10,141 nt of DNA from Hyphomicrobiales bacterium (GCA_015654965.1 JAATGD010000261.1:1-10141); one strand, 5' to 3'. Counted from the stretch's first letter, positions 1 through 7,121 are shown. Numbers and translations are program-made. Notes: generated by a model from the sequence alone, not told the origin.

Positions 1-285
1 ATTGTGCACCGCAACCGCGAGAACACGCTTGGCGTCTTTCTGGCCGATCACATAATCGTCCAGAGTGGCCATGATTTCCTGCGGTGTCGGAACACCTTCG
101 CGTGACTTCACCATCGAGGTCTTATTTTCCTCGCGGATGATGTCCATGCAAAGCTCGACGCATTCATCGCAGATGAAAACGGTTGGGCCTGCAATCAGCT
201 TGCGCACTTCATGCTGGCTTTTGCCGCAGAACGAGCAATAGAGCGTGTTCTTGGAATCGCCGCCGCCGTTGCTGACTTTGCTCAT
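1..285 (-). CDS. clpX: ATP-dependent Clp protease ATP-binding subunit ClpX (N-terminal 95 residues, 3' end outside window)
   Basis: ClpX is the hexameric AAA+ unfoldase that recognises tagged proteins and threads them into ClpP in the cytoplasm. Translating the reverse strand from the ATG at 285 gives 95 codons without a stop up to the window edge. The N-terminal zinc-binding domain is clear: Cys17, Cys20, Cys39 and Cys42 form a C-x2-C / C-x2-C pair inside LYCSFCGKSQ and FICDECVELC. The start of the AAA+ module follows, with a PTPQEI / LDDYVIGQ box just before the Walker A region, which lies off the window. The start is supported by an AAAGGAA ribosome site about 6 bases upstream. clpP lies 349 bases upstream on the same strand, so the two may be transcribed separately. 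The intervening leader carries several inverted repeats. The family call is secure; the rest of the protein cannot be seen. Confidence 0.96.
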   Translation of the reverse strand, partial: MSKVSNGGGDSKNTLYCSFCGKSQHEVRKLIAGPTVFICDECVELCMDIIREENKTSMVKSREGVPTPQEIMATLDDYVIGQKDAKRVLAVAVHN

Positions 286-303
286 CGCAGTTTCCTTTCA
301 ATT

Positions 304-379
304 GATCGGAACAAGTCCTGAATCTTCTTCCGATCGTTTCTTCCGACTGAAGAACCATTGAGGGCAAAAAGTTGTGCCC
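304..379 (-). promoter_or_regulatory. Tandem hairpins in the clpX leader
   Basis: Three inverted repeats follow one another just upstream of the clpX ribosome site. They are GATCGGAA/TTCCGATC (304-311 and 328-335, perfect), TTCTTC/GAAGAA (338-343 and 349-354, five-base loop) and GGGCA/TGCCC (362-366 and 375-379). A nine-base direct repeat, TTCTTCCGA, occurs at 325-333 and 338-346. If transcribed they would fold in the 5' leader of clpX. Whether they regulate clpX is inference. Confidence 0.35.
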
Positions 380-585
380 CATCACAGTCCATGAGCCGGT
401 AGCTCCATCACCTTAAGATGCTACAACAACAAGTGTCATCTGGCGACTTTTGCAGAAGCTGCGCGCGCGAACAAATGAAAAATCAGTTTGCGGCGCAGAT
501 TCGGCGTAATCCACTCAACTGTAGCGGCGGAACCCGAACAGATACTTAACGCAATAACACCAATAATCACGTAGCTCGAAGAATT

Positions 586-620
586 GAGCCTCTTTTGTGA
601 CGGAACAGCAAAAAAGGCTC
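586..620 (-). terminator. Terminator-like hairpin downstream of clpP
   Basis: GAGCCTCTTTT (586-596) and AAAAAAGGCTC (610-620) form an 11-base stem with one mismatch and a 13-base loop, 15 bases past the clpP stop. The T-rich stretch lies inside the stem, not after it, so this is a weak or bidirectional intrinsic terminator at best, or an mRNA-stabilising hairpin. Confidence 0.4.
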
Positions 621-634
621 AGCATTCTGCAAAC

Positions 635-1264
635 CTACTTTGATTCGCTCTCGCCGGGATCGCGCGACTCAACAACCTTGTCGATCAGCCCGAATTCCAG
701 CGCTTCCTGCGCGGTCATGAAATGATCGCTGTCAAGCGTGCGTTCAATGGTCTCGTAGTCGCGGCCCGTATGCCTGACATAGATTTCATTAAGGCGGCGC
801 TTCATCTTGATGATGTCCTGCGCATGACGTTCGATGTCGGACGCCTGCCCCTGAAAGCCACCAGAAGGCTGGTGCACCATGATGCGGGCGTTGGGCAGCG
901 CATAACGCTGGCCTGTCGCACCGGCGGTCAACAGAAGCGAGCCCATGGAAGCCGCCTGCCCCATGCAAAGGGTGGAGACGGCGGGTTTGATGAATTGCAT
1001 CGTATCATAGATCGCCATGCCGGACGTGACCACGCCGCCGGGCGAATTGATATACATGTTGATTTCTTTTTTCGGATTTTCCGCTTCAAGGAACAGAAGC
1101 TGCGCGCAAACCAGCATCGACATGCCGTCCTCGACGGGACCGTTGACGAAGATAATGCGTTCTTTCAGAAGACGCGAAAAAATATCATAGGCCCGCTCGC
1201 CACGGTTGGTCTGCTCGACCACCATCGGCACGAGGTTCATGACGGTTTCGATCGGATCTCTCAT
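635..1264 (-). CDS. clpP: ATP-dependent Clp protease proteolytic subunit ClpP
   Basis: ClpP is the self-compartmentalised serine peptidase that degrades substrates fed by ClpX or ClpA in the cytoplasm. From the chosen ATG the product has 209 residues, usual for the family. The Ser-His-Asp triad is visible: Ser106 in MGQAASMGSLL, His131 in RIMVHQPSGG and Asp180 in DSDHFMTAQEA. The oxyanion-loop sequence INSPGG and the family signature regions are intact. An in-frame ATG 19 codons upstream (1321) is less likely to be the start. It has no ribosome site, its extra residues are not typical of ClpP, and it lies inside the promoter-like site at 1321-1351, whereas the chosen ATG has AGAGG six bases upstream. 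hflX ends 164 bases upstream. A heat-shock-type promoter fits a protein-quality-control gene. Confidence 0.96.
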   Translation of the reverse strand: MRDPIETVMNLVPMVVEQTNRGERAYDIFSRLLKERIIFVNGPVEDGMSMLVCAQLLFLEAENPKKEINMYINSPGGVVTSGMAIYDTMQFIKPAVSTLCMGQAASMGSLLLTAGATGQRYALPNARIMVHQPSGGFQGQASDIERHAQDIIKMKRRLNEIYVRHTGRDYETIERTLDSDHFMTAQEALEFGLIDKVVESRDPGESESK

Positions 1265-1320
1265 TATGGGCCTCTGGATATAGGAATGGCGAAGTGAGTA
1301 TTTGAATCGTCTCAAGTCCA

Positions 1321-1351
1321 TACATAGGGCGTTGCGCCCCTGTTTCGCAAG
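1321..1351 (-). promoter_or_regulatory. Candidate sigma-32-type (heat-shock) promoter of clpP
   Basis: On the minus strand CTTGCGA (1351-1345) is followed after 15 bases by CCCTATGTA (1329-1321). This resembles the RpoH promoter pattern CTTGAAA / CCCCAT-type -10 and the CTTG...C-TAT variant of alphaproteobacteria. It would give a clpP leader of about 50 bases. A small inverted repeat (GGGCG-TTG-CGCCC, 1327-1339) overlaps the -10. ClpP is a heat-shock protein in many bacteria, but the assignment here is by pattern only. Confidence 0.45.
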
Positions 1352-1428
1352 TGGTGCTGCGCTTTCCCGTGGTCATGACTAATTTTGTGAAAACGCGCGC
1401 CTTGCCAAACAAGGTTCAGTCCCGGTCA

Positions 1429-2841
1429 TCACCAGTCTTCCTCGGGCCTTTCGGGCTTGATGCCGCGCTTTTCATCCAGCACCTTGCGCGCCGTCTCGGT
1501 CAATTGCGCGTGAATGCGCACAGAACCGTCTTCAAGGTCTTCGCGTTTCACCTGACTGCCGTGACGATAAATCCAGTCGAGCAAATGCAACTCGAAAGGC
1601 GAAAACACGACATCAACCGAGACGAGCGCGCCTGCAATCCGTGACTCGATCAGCGCAAGCAGCCTGTCAACGCCCTCGCCCGTCAGGGCCGAAAGCGGGA
1701 TCGGACGGCCATCTTCGCTGCCCGCCGCCGCAAGGCGCAATGCCGCTTCGCGACCGCTTTCGTCGAGATTGTCGATCTTGTTCCAGACCTCGATGACCCG
1801 CTTGCGGTCATGTGGCTCCACACCAAGGCCCGCCAGAATAGTCTCGACATCCTCGCCTTGCGCGGCATTGTCGGGGTCGGACATATCGCGCACATGCAGG
1901 ATAAGATCGGCTTCGACCACTTCTTCCAATGTGGCCCGGAAAGCTGCAACCAGATGGTGCGGCAGGTTGGAGATGAATCCCACCGTGTCCGAAAGGATCA
2001 CGGTTTCACCATGCGGCAGGCGAATACGGCGCAAGGTCGGATCGAGCGTCGCAAACAGCATGTCCTCAGCCAGCACCTCCGCCCCGGTCATGCGATTGAA
2101 CAGCGTCGATTTTCCGGCATTGGTATAGCCGACGAGCGCAATGACCGGATGCGGTACCTTTCGGCGCTTCTGGCGATGCAGCGTGCGGGTGCGCACAACC
2201 GTTTCCAGCTCCCGCTTGATGCGCAGGATTTTCTCCTGCAACATGCGCCGGTCGGCTTCGATCTGGGTTTCACCGGGACCACCAAGAAAACCGCCGCCGC
2301 CGCGCTGACGCTCCAAGTGGGTCCAGCTTCTGACCAGACGCCCCTTTTGATAATTGAGATGCGCCAGTTCCACCTGCAACGCGCCTTCCTTGGTGCGTGC
2401 ACGCTCGCCAAAAATCTCAAGAATAAGCCCCGTCCGGTCTATGACCTTGACGTTCCATTCTTTTTCCAGATTGCGTTGCTGGACGGGTGTAAGCGCATGA
2501 TCGACGATCACAAGCCCGATACCCAGCTCCTCGATAATTTCGGCAATGGCCTCGACCTTGCCGGTTCCCAGAAGGGTCGCAGGGCGTGGATTGGCGACAA
2601 GGACGATTTCCGCCTGAACGATATCAAGGCTGATGGCGCGTGCCAGTCCGACCGCTTCTTCAAGACGCGCTTCATTGGAACGCTGGAACTGTGGGCGTGC
2701 GCCATCCTCGCCGGAAGCGCTGTGGTGGCGTTCAGGCAGGATCGGAACCACGACCGCAGCGCGGGTTGGCTCCGGTTCTACAAGGCCAAAGCCGTTTTGC
2801 ACATCGCCAGGCGATGCGTGGTTGTCTGTCGGACTGGACAA
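1429..2841 (-). CDS. hflX: Ribosome-associated GTPase HflX
   Basis: HflX is a translational GTPase of the Obg-HflX class that binds 50S/70S ribosomes and can split stalled or heat-damaged ribosomes. The 470-residue product shows the HflX N-terminal domain (about residues 60-170), the glycine-rich linker GGGGFLGGPGETQIE (181-195) and a helical stretch. The G domain follows, with G1 GYTNAGKS (238-245), the FATLDPT switch region (263-269), G3 DTVG (285-288), G4 NKID (354-357) and G5 SAL (384-386). An HflX C-terminal region follows. No ATG fits. The chosen TTG start has GGAG nine bases upstream and is followed by a low-complexity lead of about 55 residues, so the exact start is less sure than the gene. 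It follows hfq by 169 bases; an hfq-hflX order is conserved in many proteobacteria. Confidence 0.95.
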   Translation of the reverse strand: MSSPTDNHASPGDVQNGFGLVEPEPTRAAVVVPILPERHHSASGEDGARPQFQRSNEARLEEAVGLARAISLDIVQAEIVLVANPRPATLLGTGKVEAIAEIIEELGIGLVIVDHALTPVQQRNLEKEWNVKVIDRTGLILEIFGERARTKEGALQVELAHLNYQKGRLVRSWTHLERQRGGGGFLGGPGETQIEADRRMLQEKILRIKRELETVVRTRTLHRQKRRKVPHPVIALVGYTNAGKSTLFNRMTGAEVLAEDMLFATLDPTLRRIRLPHGETVILSDTVGFISNLPHHLVAAFRATLEEVVEADLILHVRDMSDPDNAAQGEDVETILAGLGVEPHDRKRVIEVWNKIDNLDESGREAALRLAAAGSEDGRPIPLSALTGEGVDRLLALIESRIAGALVSVDVVFSPFELHLLDWIYRHGSQVKREDLEDGSVRIHAQLTETARKVLDEKRGIKPERPEEDW

Positions 2842-2850
2842 ATGGATTGA

Positions 2851-2854
2851 CTCC
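2851..2854 (-). promoter_or_regulatory. Ribosome binding site deciding the hflX TTG start
   Basis: GGAG on the minus strand (complement of CTCC at 2851-2854) sits nine bases before TTG at 2841. No ATG lies in the same frame nearby, so this site is the main support for a TTG start. Confidence 0.5.
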
Positions 2855-2894
2855 GGGGAACAGGCAAAAAAACATTCATAACATGAAATAGGAC

Positions 2895-2931
2895 GTCAAA
2901 CCGCAGGTTTCAAACCAAACCCGTCAAACCG
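2895..2931 (-). repeat. Direct repeat and dyad upstream of hflX, possible promoter/operator
   Basis: GTCAAACCG occurs at 2895-2903 and again at 2923-2931, and between them GGTTT-C-AAACC (2906-2916) is a dyad with a one-base centre. On the minus strand both direct repeats read CGGTTTGAC and run into TTGACG, a good -35 hexamer for alphaproteobacterial housekeeping promoters. I could not find a -10 at the right distance, so a promoter for hflX is only suggested. Confidence 0.25.
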
Positions 2932-2946
2932 AAAAACAATGTGTAA

Positions 2947-2980
2947 GAGCGCCGACCCGATTGAACGGATCAAAGCGCTC
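2947..2980 (-). terminator. Hairpin in the 3' region of hfq (possible terminator)
   Basis: On the minus strand GAGCGC (2980-2975) pairs with GCGCTC (2952-2947). Nested inside, GATCCG pairs with CGGGTC (one G-U) around the loop TTCAAT, giving about 12 base pairs with a small internal loop. It lies 30 bases past the hfq stop. A run of five T follows only after about ten further bases, so termination is plausible but not canonical. The same hairpin could stabilise hfq mRNA. Confidence 0.4.
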
Positions 2981-3010
2981 TCGTCACATATGCCTGTGAA
3001 GCGGGAAGGC

Positions 3011-3247
3011 TCAGGCTTCCTCGCCTTCAAACATCTGTACCGGCTGGTTCGGCATAATGGTTGAAATAGCATGTTTATAGACAAGCTGGGAATGACCATC
3101 GCGGCGAAGCAGCACGCAGAAATTATCGAAAGAGGTGACGTTGCCAGTCAGCTTGACACCATTGATCAGAAAGATCGTCAGTGTGATCTTTTGCTTGCGG
3201 ACGGAATTGAGAAAAAGGTCCTGGAGATTTTGCGATCGTTCAGCCAT
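3011..3247 (-). CDS. hfq: RNA-binding protein Hfq (host factor I)
   Basis: Hfq is an Sm-like hexameric RNA chaperone that pairs small RNAs with mRNAs. In Brucella and relatives it matters for stress survival and virulence. The 78-residue product is the typical short alphaproteobacterial form, lacking the long disordered tail of enterobacterial Hfq. The Sm1 motif spans about residues 10-47 (FLINGVKLTGNVTSFDNF) and the Sm2 motif is YKHAIST (57-63). Gln9, Phe43, Tyr57, Lys58 and His59 correspond to proximal-face RNA-binding residues of E. coli Hfq, and Arg17-Lys18 lie near the rim. A short acidic tail ends in EGEEA. The ATG is preceded by AAAGGA about nine bases upstream. hflX follows 169 bases downstream; a glycosyltransferase gene ends 181 bases upstream, leaving room for an hfq promoter, though I could not assign one. 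Confidence 0.97.
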   Translation of the reverse strand: MAERSQNLQDLFLNSVRKQKITLTIFLINGVKLTGNVTSFDNFCVLLRRDGHSQLVYKHAISTIMPNQPVQMFEGEEA

Positions 3248-3421
3248 TGTTTTTATTCCTTTAATCGATCAGCAGCCTATTCGCGATGCGCCAGACGAAC
3301 ATGCGCATGCACATAAATCAAGCACCGGGAGGCGATAAATCGGCACCCGAACGCAATTGCTGTGGAAAGACAACTGCTTCGCGCTCACATTCCGGTTAAC
3401 AGGATGAGATTTTTTGTGCAA

Positions 3422-3443
3422 CCGACATTTAGTCTAAGGTCGG
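3422..3443 (-). terminator. Terminator-like hairpin at the glycosyltransferase stop codon
   Basis: CCGAC (3422-3426) pairs with GTCGG (3439-3443) and, inside, TTAG (3429-3432) pairs with CTAA (3434-3437). The hairpin includes the TAA stop (3431-3429). On the minus strand no T-run follows (TTGCAC then A-rich), so it may be an mRNA 3'-end structure instead of a strong terminator. It would separate the upstream ntr/trkA/glycosyltransferase transcript from hfq. Confidence 0.35.
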
Positions 3444-4298
3444 CAATTCGTCTGACGAAAGAGAAACGTGGCTTTCATGAGCCTCGTGATCATCATTTAT
3501 GCTATCCACAACAGGTGTAACACGCTCGACCGCCCAGACATAAAAGCTGCCGGGCTGAAACGAAACCACGTCCTTATGCTTCTGGTGAATGTGAAAGCCG
3601 ATAAAATCGGGGTGCTGCATAGGCTCCAGACCATAGCGGGGATTATAGATGCGGGCTGCATGCTTGCCGACCCAGTAATAGAAATTCTCCTGCGGCGCGG
3701 CACTCTTGAAAAACCCGTATTTTTTCGCTAGGCGGGAAATGCCGTCATTGCCAAAAACGGTGATCCCCATCGCAGCAGGCGTCACTTCTTGCCCCGTCAG
3801 CCTGTACCATAGCGGACGCAGCAAGCCCCGGCGAATGCCCAGCCAGCGTGGTAACGGATAACTTGCGACAATATAATCCTCGAATTCCTTGATGATCGGA
3901 TTGTCAGGCGGCAGGTACAAAGCCGACACACCGACCCGGAAATAGTTTTCACGCGCCAGATAAGGCACTGTCGGGTCCGGGTGGAATGGTTTGAACAGAT
4001 AGACATCCGTGTCGAGCCAGACGCCCTGCTGGTGTTTCATCAGCATGATGCGAAACAGATCGCTGAACTGCACGACCGTGCGCCATGTCCGAAAATCGGG
4101 ATAATTGGGATCAAGGCGTTTGAACGTCTCTTCCGGCAAGATCGCTCTTGCATCATGCAGTTCGACGCCTGCGGGCAAGTTTTCGACGGGTGCATAGGCA
4201 AACAGTTTGACGCGTTGGCCTGTCATCACCATGGATGCCAGACAGATACGATCCACTTCCCGCAGTCGCGGCCCATACCAGAAGGTACAGATATCCAT
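3429..4298 (-). CDS. Glycosyltransferase with DXD sugar-binding motif (capsule/LPS type)
   Basis: The 289-residue product looks like a GT-A fold glycosyltransferase of the DXD group (Gly_transf_sug / alpha-1,4-glycosyltransferase type), which transfers a sugar from a nucleotide-sugar donor. Evidence is the N-terminal strand DICTFWYGPRL, the SDLFRIMLMKHQQGVWLDTDVYLF block (79-102) with the metal/nucleotide-sugar site Asp96-Thr-Asp98, and the downstream PDNPIIKEFE segment. There is no signal peptide or clear membrane span, so it is probably cytosolic or peripheral. Acceptor and sugar cannot be inferred; a role in LPS O-chain, core or another surface glycan is a guess. The ATG at 4298 has GAGG six bases upstream. 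It follows trkA by 50 bases and could be cotranscribed. In a few sampled stretches its GC is near 50-55%, against about 60% in a trkA stretch, a weak hint of separate origin. Confidence 0.75.
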   Translation of the reverse strand: MDICTFWYGPRLREVDRICLASMVMTGQRVKLFAYAPVENLPAGVELHDARAILPEETFKRLDPNYPDFRTWRTVVQFSDLFRIMLMKHQQGVWLDTDVYLFKPFHPDPTVPYLARENYFRVGVSALYLPPDNPIIKEFEDYIVASYPLPRWLGIRRGLLRPLWYRLTGQEVTPAAMGITVFGNDGISRLAKKYGFFKSAAPQENFYYWVGKHAARIYNPRYGLEPMQHPDFIGFHIHQKHKDVVSFQPGSFYVWAVERVTPVVDSINDDHEAHESHVSLSSDELPTLD

Positions 4299-4313
4299 TT
4301 ATGCCTCAAATCC

Positions 4314-4337
4314 ATTGCCTCAATTTATTCAGGCAAT
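4314..4337 (-). terminator. Inverted repeat between trkA and the glycosyltransferase gene
   Basis: ATTGCCT (4314-4320) and AGGCAAT (4331-4337) form a perfect seven-base stem with a ten-base AT-rich loop in the 50-base gap after the trkA stop. No T-run follows on the minus strand, so it is either a weak terminator/attenuator or a leader structure just upstream of the next ribosome site. Confidence 0.35.
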
Positions 4338-4348
4338 TATTTGTATAA

Positions 4349-5725
4349 TCAAAAAAATTCCAGACTGACGCGGAACATTTGCTCCACATGCTTGACCGCT
4401 TCCGAGGTCGCAAAAATAATGACGCGATCTTTCGGTTTTATGCGCAAATCCCCGTTGGGACGCATGACCTGACCATCACGATAAACAGCGCCGATCCGCA
4501 AGCCCACCGGCAGATCGAGATCGCGCAAGGGTGCGCCGACCAGTGACGAGGTTTCCAGCGCTTCCGCTTCAATGATTTCCGCCATATCGCGATGGACACT
4601 ATAGACCGCAAGAATGCGCCCGCGCCGCACATGCTGGAGGATTTTTGAAATCGTCACCGCCTTGGGATTGATATAGGCATCGATCCCGACCATCTGCGTG
4701 AAATCCTGATAGGCGCCAGTATTGAGAAGCGCCATGCTGGTCTTGCAGCCCAGACGCTTGGCCATGATGCTGGACAGGATATTGACCTGTTCCTGATTGG
4801 TCAGCGCCACCATCAGGTCGGCATCCTGCACTTCCGCCTCCTGCAACAGCGCCTGATCCAGAGCGCTTCCATGCAAAACCATGGTACGGCTGAGCTGGTC
4901 GGCAATGGCGAAGGCGCGCTCATGCTCGCTTTCGATCATTTTCACGCGGGTTTGCCATTTGCGCTGTTCGATGGCCTTGGCGACATAAAGCCCGATATTA
5001 CCGCCGCCTGCAATCACGATTCGATTGGCTTCCGGCTTCTCATGACCGAAAAGCGACAGGGTCCGCCGCACCTGCTCGCGGGTCGTGACCACATAAGCAA
5101 GATCGCCCGCATGCAACTGATCGGTCGAGCGCGGAATGAACAGGCTGTCATTGCGAATGACGCCGACAACGGTTGCCGCCAGATCAGGAAACAGGTCCGT
5201 CAACTGCTTGAGCGGCGTGTTGATGACCGGGCATTCATCCAGACATTCAATCGCCAGCCCGATCACCTTGTCATCGGCAAAGCGCAGCACGTCATTGGCA
5301 CCCTGAAGCGCGATGCGGCGCAACACCACCTCGCCCACTTCCAGTTCCGGCGAGATGATTACGTCAATCGGCAGATTTTCACGCAGGAAAAGGTCCTGAT
5401 ACTCGTCATTGAGATAGGACTGGGCGCGAATACGGGCAATCTTGGTCGGCACATTGAAGACGGAATGAGCCACCTGACAGGCCACCATATTGACCTCGTC
5501 GGAAAGCGTCACCGCGATGATCATGTCCGCTTCGGAAGCGCCTGCTGCCGCCAGCACATCGGGATGCGAGCCATGCCCGATAAAACCCTGCACATCGAGC
5601 GTATCGCGCACGATTTCGATATGACGCGCCGAGGTATCGATGACCGAAACGTCATTTTCTTCTGCCGACAGACGCTCGGCAATACCGTAGCCGACCTGCC
5701 CCGCCCCGCAAACGATGACCCGCAT
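4349..5725 (-). CDS. trkA: Trk system potassium uptake protein TrkA
   Basis: TrkA is the peripheral cytoplasmic ring that binds NAD(H)/ATP and gates the TrkH/TrkG K+ channel. At 458 residues it is the normal two-repeat length: RCK/TrkA-N domain 1 (about 1-140), TrkA-C 1 (about 145-225), TrkA-N 2 (about 235-360) and TrkA-C 2 (about 370-455). Both Rossmann glycine motifs are intact: GAGQVG (7-12) and GGGNIG (240-245). The acidic residues that end the second strand, Asp30 and Glu265, are also present. The ATG has GGAG six bases upstream. ntrX ends 34 bases upstream on the same strand, an ntrX-trkA order common in Hyphomicrobiales. No trkH or trkG gene is in the window, so the channel partner is encoded elsewhere. 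Confidence 0.96.
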   Translation of the reverse strand: MRVIVCGAGQVGYGIAERLSAEENDVSVIDTSARHIEIVRDTLDVQGFIGHGSHPDVLAAAGASEADMIIAVTLSDEVNMVACQVAHSVFNVPTKIARIRAQSYLNDEYQDLFLRENLPIDVIISPELEVGEVVLRRIALQGANDVLRFADDKVIGLAIECLDECPVINTPLKQLTDLFPDLAATVVGVIRNDSLFIPRSTDQLHAGDLAYVVTTREQVRRTLSLFGHEKPEANRIVIAGGGNIGLYVAKAIEQRKWQTRVKMIESEHERAFAIADQLSRTMVLHGSALDQALLQEAEVQDADLMVALTNQEQVNILSSIMAKRLGCKTSMALLNTGAYQDFTQMVGIDAYINPKAVTISKILQHVRRGRILAVYSVHRDMAEIIEAEALETSSLVGAPLRDLDLPVGLRIGAVYRDGQVMRPNGDLRIKPKDRVIIFATSEAVKHVEQMFRVSLEFF

Positions 5726-5759
5726 ATGCGCTCCGTTTTATCAAACTGCCGTTTTATTC

Positions 5760-7121
5760 TTATACGCCGAGTGATTTCAGTTTGCGATGCAGTGCCGAGC
5801 GTTCCATACTGACAAATTCCGCGGTTCTTGAAATATTGCCGCCAAAACGATTGATCTGGGCGATCAGATATTCCTTCTCGAAACGCTCACGCGCCTCGCG
5901 CAACGGCAGGGCCATGATGTGCTGGTCCGATTCCGTTGGTGCACGCGGCAGGGTATCGCCGATTTCCGCAGGCAGAAGATCGGCGGAAATGGGCGCTTCC
6001 GGGTCATCGCCCCGCGCCAGAATCATCAGCCGCTCCACATTGTTGCGAAGCTGGCGGATATTGCCCGGCCAGCTATGCGATTGCAGCACGGCCATAGCAT
6101 CTTCGCGTATCTTGCGCGGCTTGATGCCGGCCTGTTCGCCAATCTGCTTCATGAAATATTCGACGAGCGCCGGAATATCCTCGCGGCGCGAGGCCAGCGG
6201 CGGCACCTGAACCGGCACGACCGACAGGCGATGGAACAGATCCTCGCGGAACGTGCCTTCGGCAATCATGCCTTCAAGGTTTTGCGCTGTCGACGAAATA
6301 ATGCGCACATCGACCTTCACACGCTTGGTGCCACCCACGCGCTCGAATTGCTGATCGACCAGAACACGCAAGATCTTGTTCTGGGTTTCCCGCGGCATAT
6401 CGGCAATCTCATCGAGATAGAGAATGCCGCCATGCGCCTCTTCCAGAGCGCCGACCTTGCGTTCGCCGCCATCCATTTCGGTGCCGAAAAGCTCGATCTC
6501 CATACGCTCGGGCGTAATGGTTGCAGCGTTCACCGTCACAAAAGGCCCATTGGCGCGGCTCGATTGCGCATGAATGGCGCGCGCCACCAGCTCCTTGCCC
6601 GCCCCCGATGGGCCAGTGATCATGATGCGGCTGTTGGTCGGAGCCACCCGTTCGATCACCTGCTTTAACTGGCTCATGGCGAGCGAGGTGCCTATCAGTT
6701 CGAGATTCTGCCCCGAACGCTTGCGCAGGCTCGACACTTCACGCTTGAGATTCGAGGTTTCCAGCGCCCGTTCCGCAACCAGAATGAGGCGATCGGCCTT
6801 GAACGGTTTTTCGATGAAATCATAGGCCCCGCGACGAATGGCGGAAACCGCCGTTTCGATATTGCCATGCCCGGAGATCATGACAACCGGCAGATCGGGA
6901 TTCTGCTTCTTTATTTCATCCAGTAGCGCCAGGCCGTCAAGACGGCTGCCCTGAAGCCATATATCGAGAAACACCAGACGCGGCACGCGGTCGCCAATCG
7001 CCGCAAGCGCGCTATCCGCATCGAATGCAGTGCGTGTTTCGTGACCTTCATCACTCAGAATACCGGCGACGAGTTCCCGGATATCCGCTTCATCATCAAC
7101 GACAAGAATATCGGCTGCCAT
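5760..7121 (-). CDS. ntrX: Response regulator NtrX (AAA+ NtrC-like, lacking the GAFTGA motif)
   Basis: NtrX is the DNA-binding partner of the sensor NtrY. In Brucella and relatives the pair has been linked to redox/low-oxygen and nitrogen-related responses. The 453-residue product has a receiver domain (about 1-120) with Asp9-Asp10, phospho-acceptor Asp53, Ser83 and Lys105. An AAA+ domain (about 140-380) follows, with Walker A GPSGAGKE (170-177), Walker B GGILYLDEI (231-239) and an FREDLFHRL arginine-finger region. A Fis-type helix-turn-helix lies at about 414-453. The GAFTGA loop that contacts sigma-54 is missing: where it should be the protein reads ELFGTEMDGGERKVGALEE. This is known for alphaproteobacterial NtrX and implies it does not drive sigma-54 promoters. 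The ATG overlaps the ntrY end as TGATATG, one base after the stop, so translation is probably coupled. Confidence 0.96.
   Translation of the reverse strand: MAADILVVDDEADIRELVAGILSDEGHETRTAFDADSALAAIGDRVPRLVFLDIWLQGSRLDGLALLDEIKKQNPDLPVVMISGHGNIETAVSAIRRGAYDFIEKPFKADRLILVAERALETSNLKREVSSLRKRSGQNLELIGTSLAMSQLKQVIERVAPTNSRIMITGPSGAGKELVARAIHAQSSRANGPFVTVNAATITPERMEIELFGTEMDGGERKVGALEEAHGGILYLDEIADMPRETQNKILRVLVDQQFERVGGTKRVKVDVRIISSTAQNLEGMIAEGTFREDLFHRLSVVPVQVPPLASRREDIPALVEYFMKQIGEQAGIKPRKIREDAMAVLQSHSWPGNIRQLRNNVERLMILARGDDPEAPISADLLPAEIGDTLPRAPTESDQHIMALPLREARERFEKEYLIAQINRFGGNISRTAEFVSMERSALHRKLKSLGV

Larger units (their letters stand above)
286..634. other. clpP-clpX intergenic region (349 bases)
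   Basis: No gene is supported here on either strand. The clpX-proximal part holds the three hairpins and the clpX ribosome site; the clpP-proximal end holds a terminator-like inverted repeat (586-620). I looked on the minus strand for a clear -35/-10 pair for clpX and found none I would defend, although the size of the gap suggests clpX has its own promoter. Confidence 0.6.

Noticed and set aside
722..1297. Plus-strand open frame of 191 codons opposite clpP
   Set aside because: Antisense shadow of clpP with no recognisable family.
1265..1321. Longer ClpP start at 1321 (19 extra residues)
   Set aside because: It lacks a ribosome site, adds residues not typical of ClpP, and falls within the promoter-like site.
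1810..2850. Long plus-strand open frame of 346 codons opposite hflX
   Set aside because: It is antisense to a gene with all GTPase motifs; the composition (many His, Gln, Arg, no recognisable domain) is that of a GC-rich shadow frame.
4871..5812. Plus-strand open frame of 313 codons opposite trkA
   Set aside because: It is antisense to intact trkA, with no domain and a His/Arg/Asp-rich shadow composition; it also runs across the trkA-ntrX junction.
5919..6668. Plus-strand open frame of 249 codons opposite ntrX
   Set aside because: Antisense shadow of the ntrX AAA+ domain; no recognisable motif or ribosome site.
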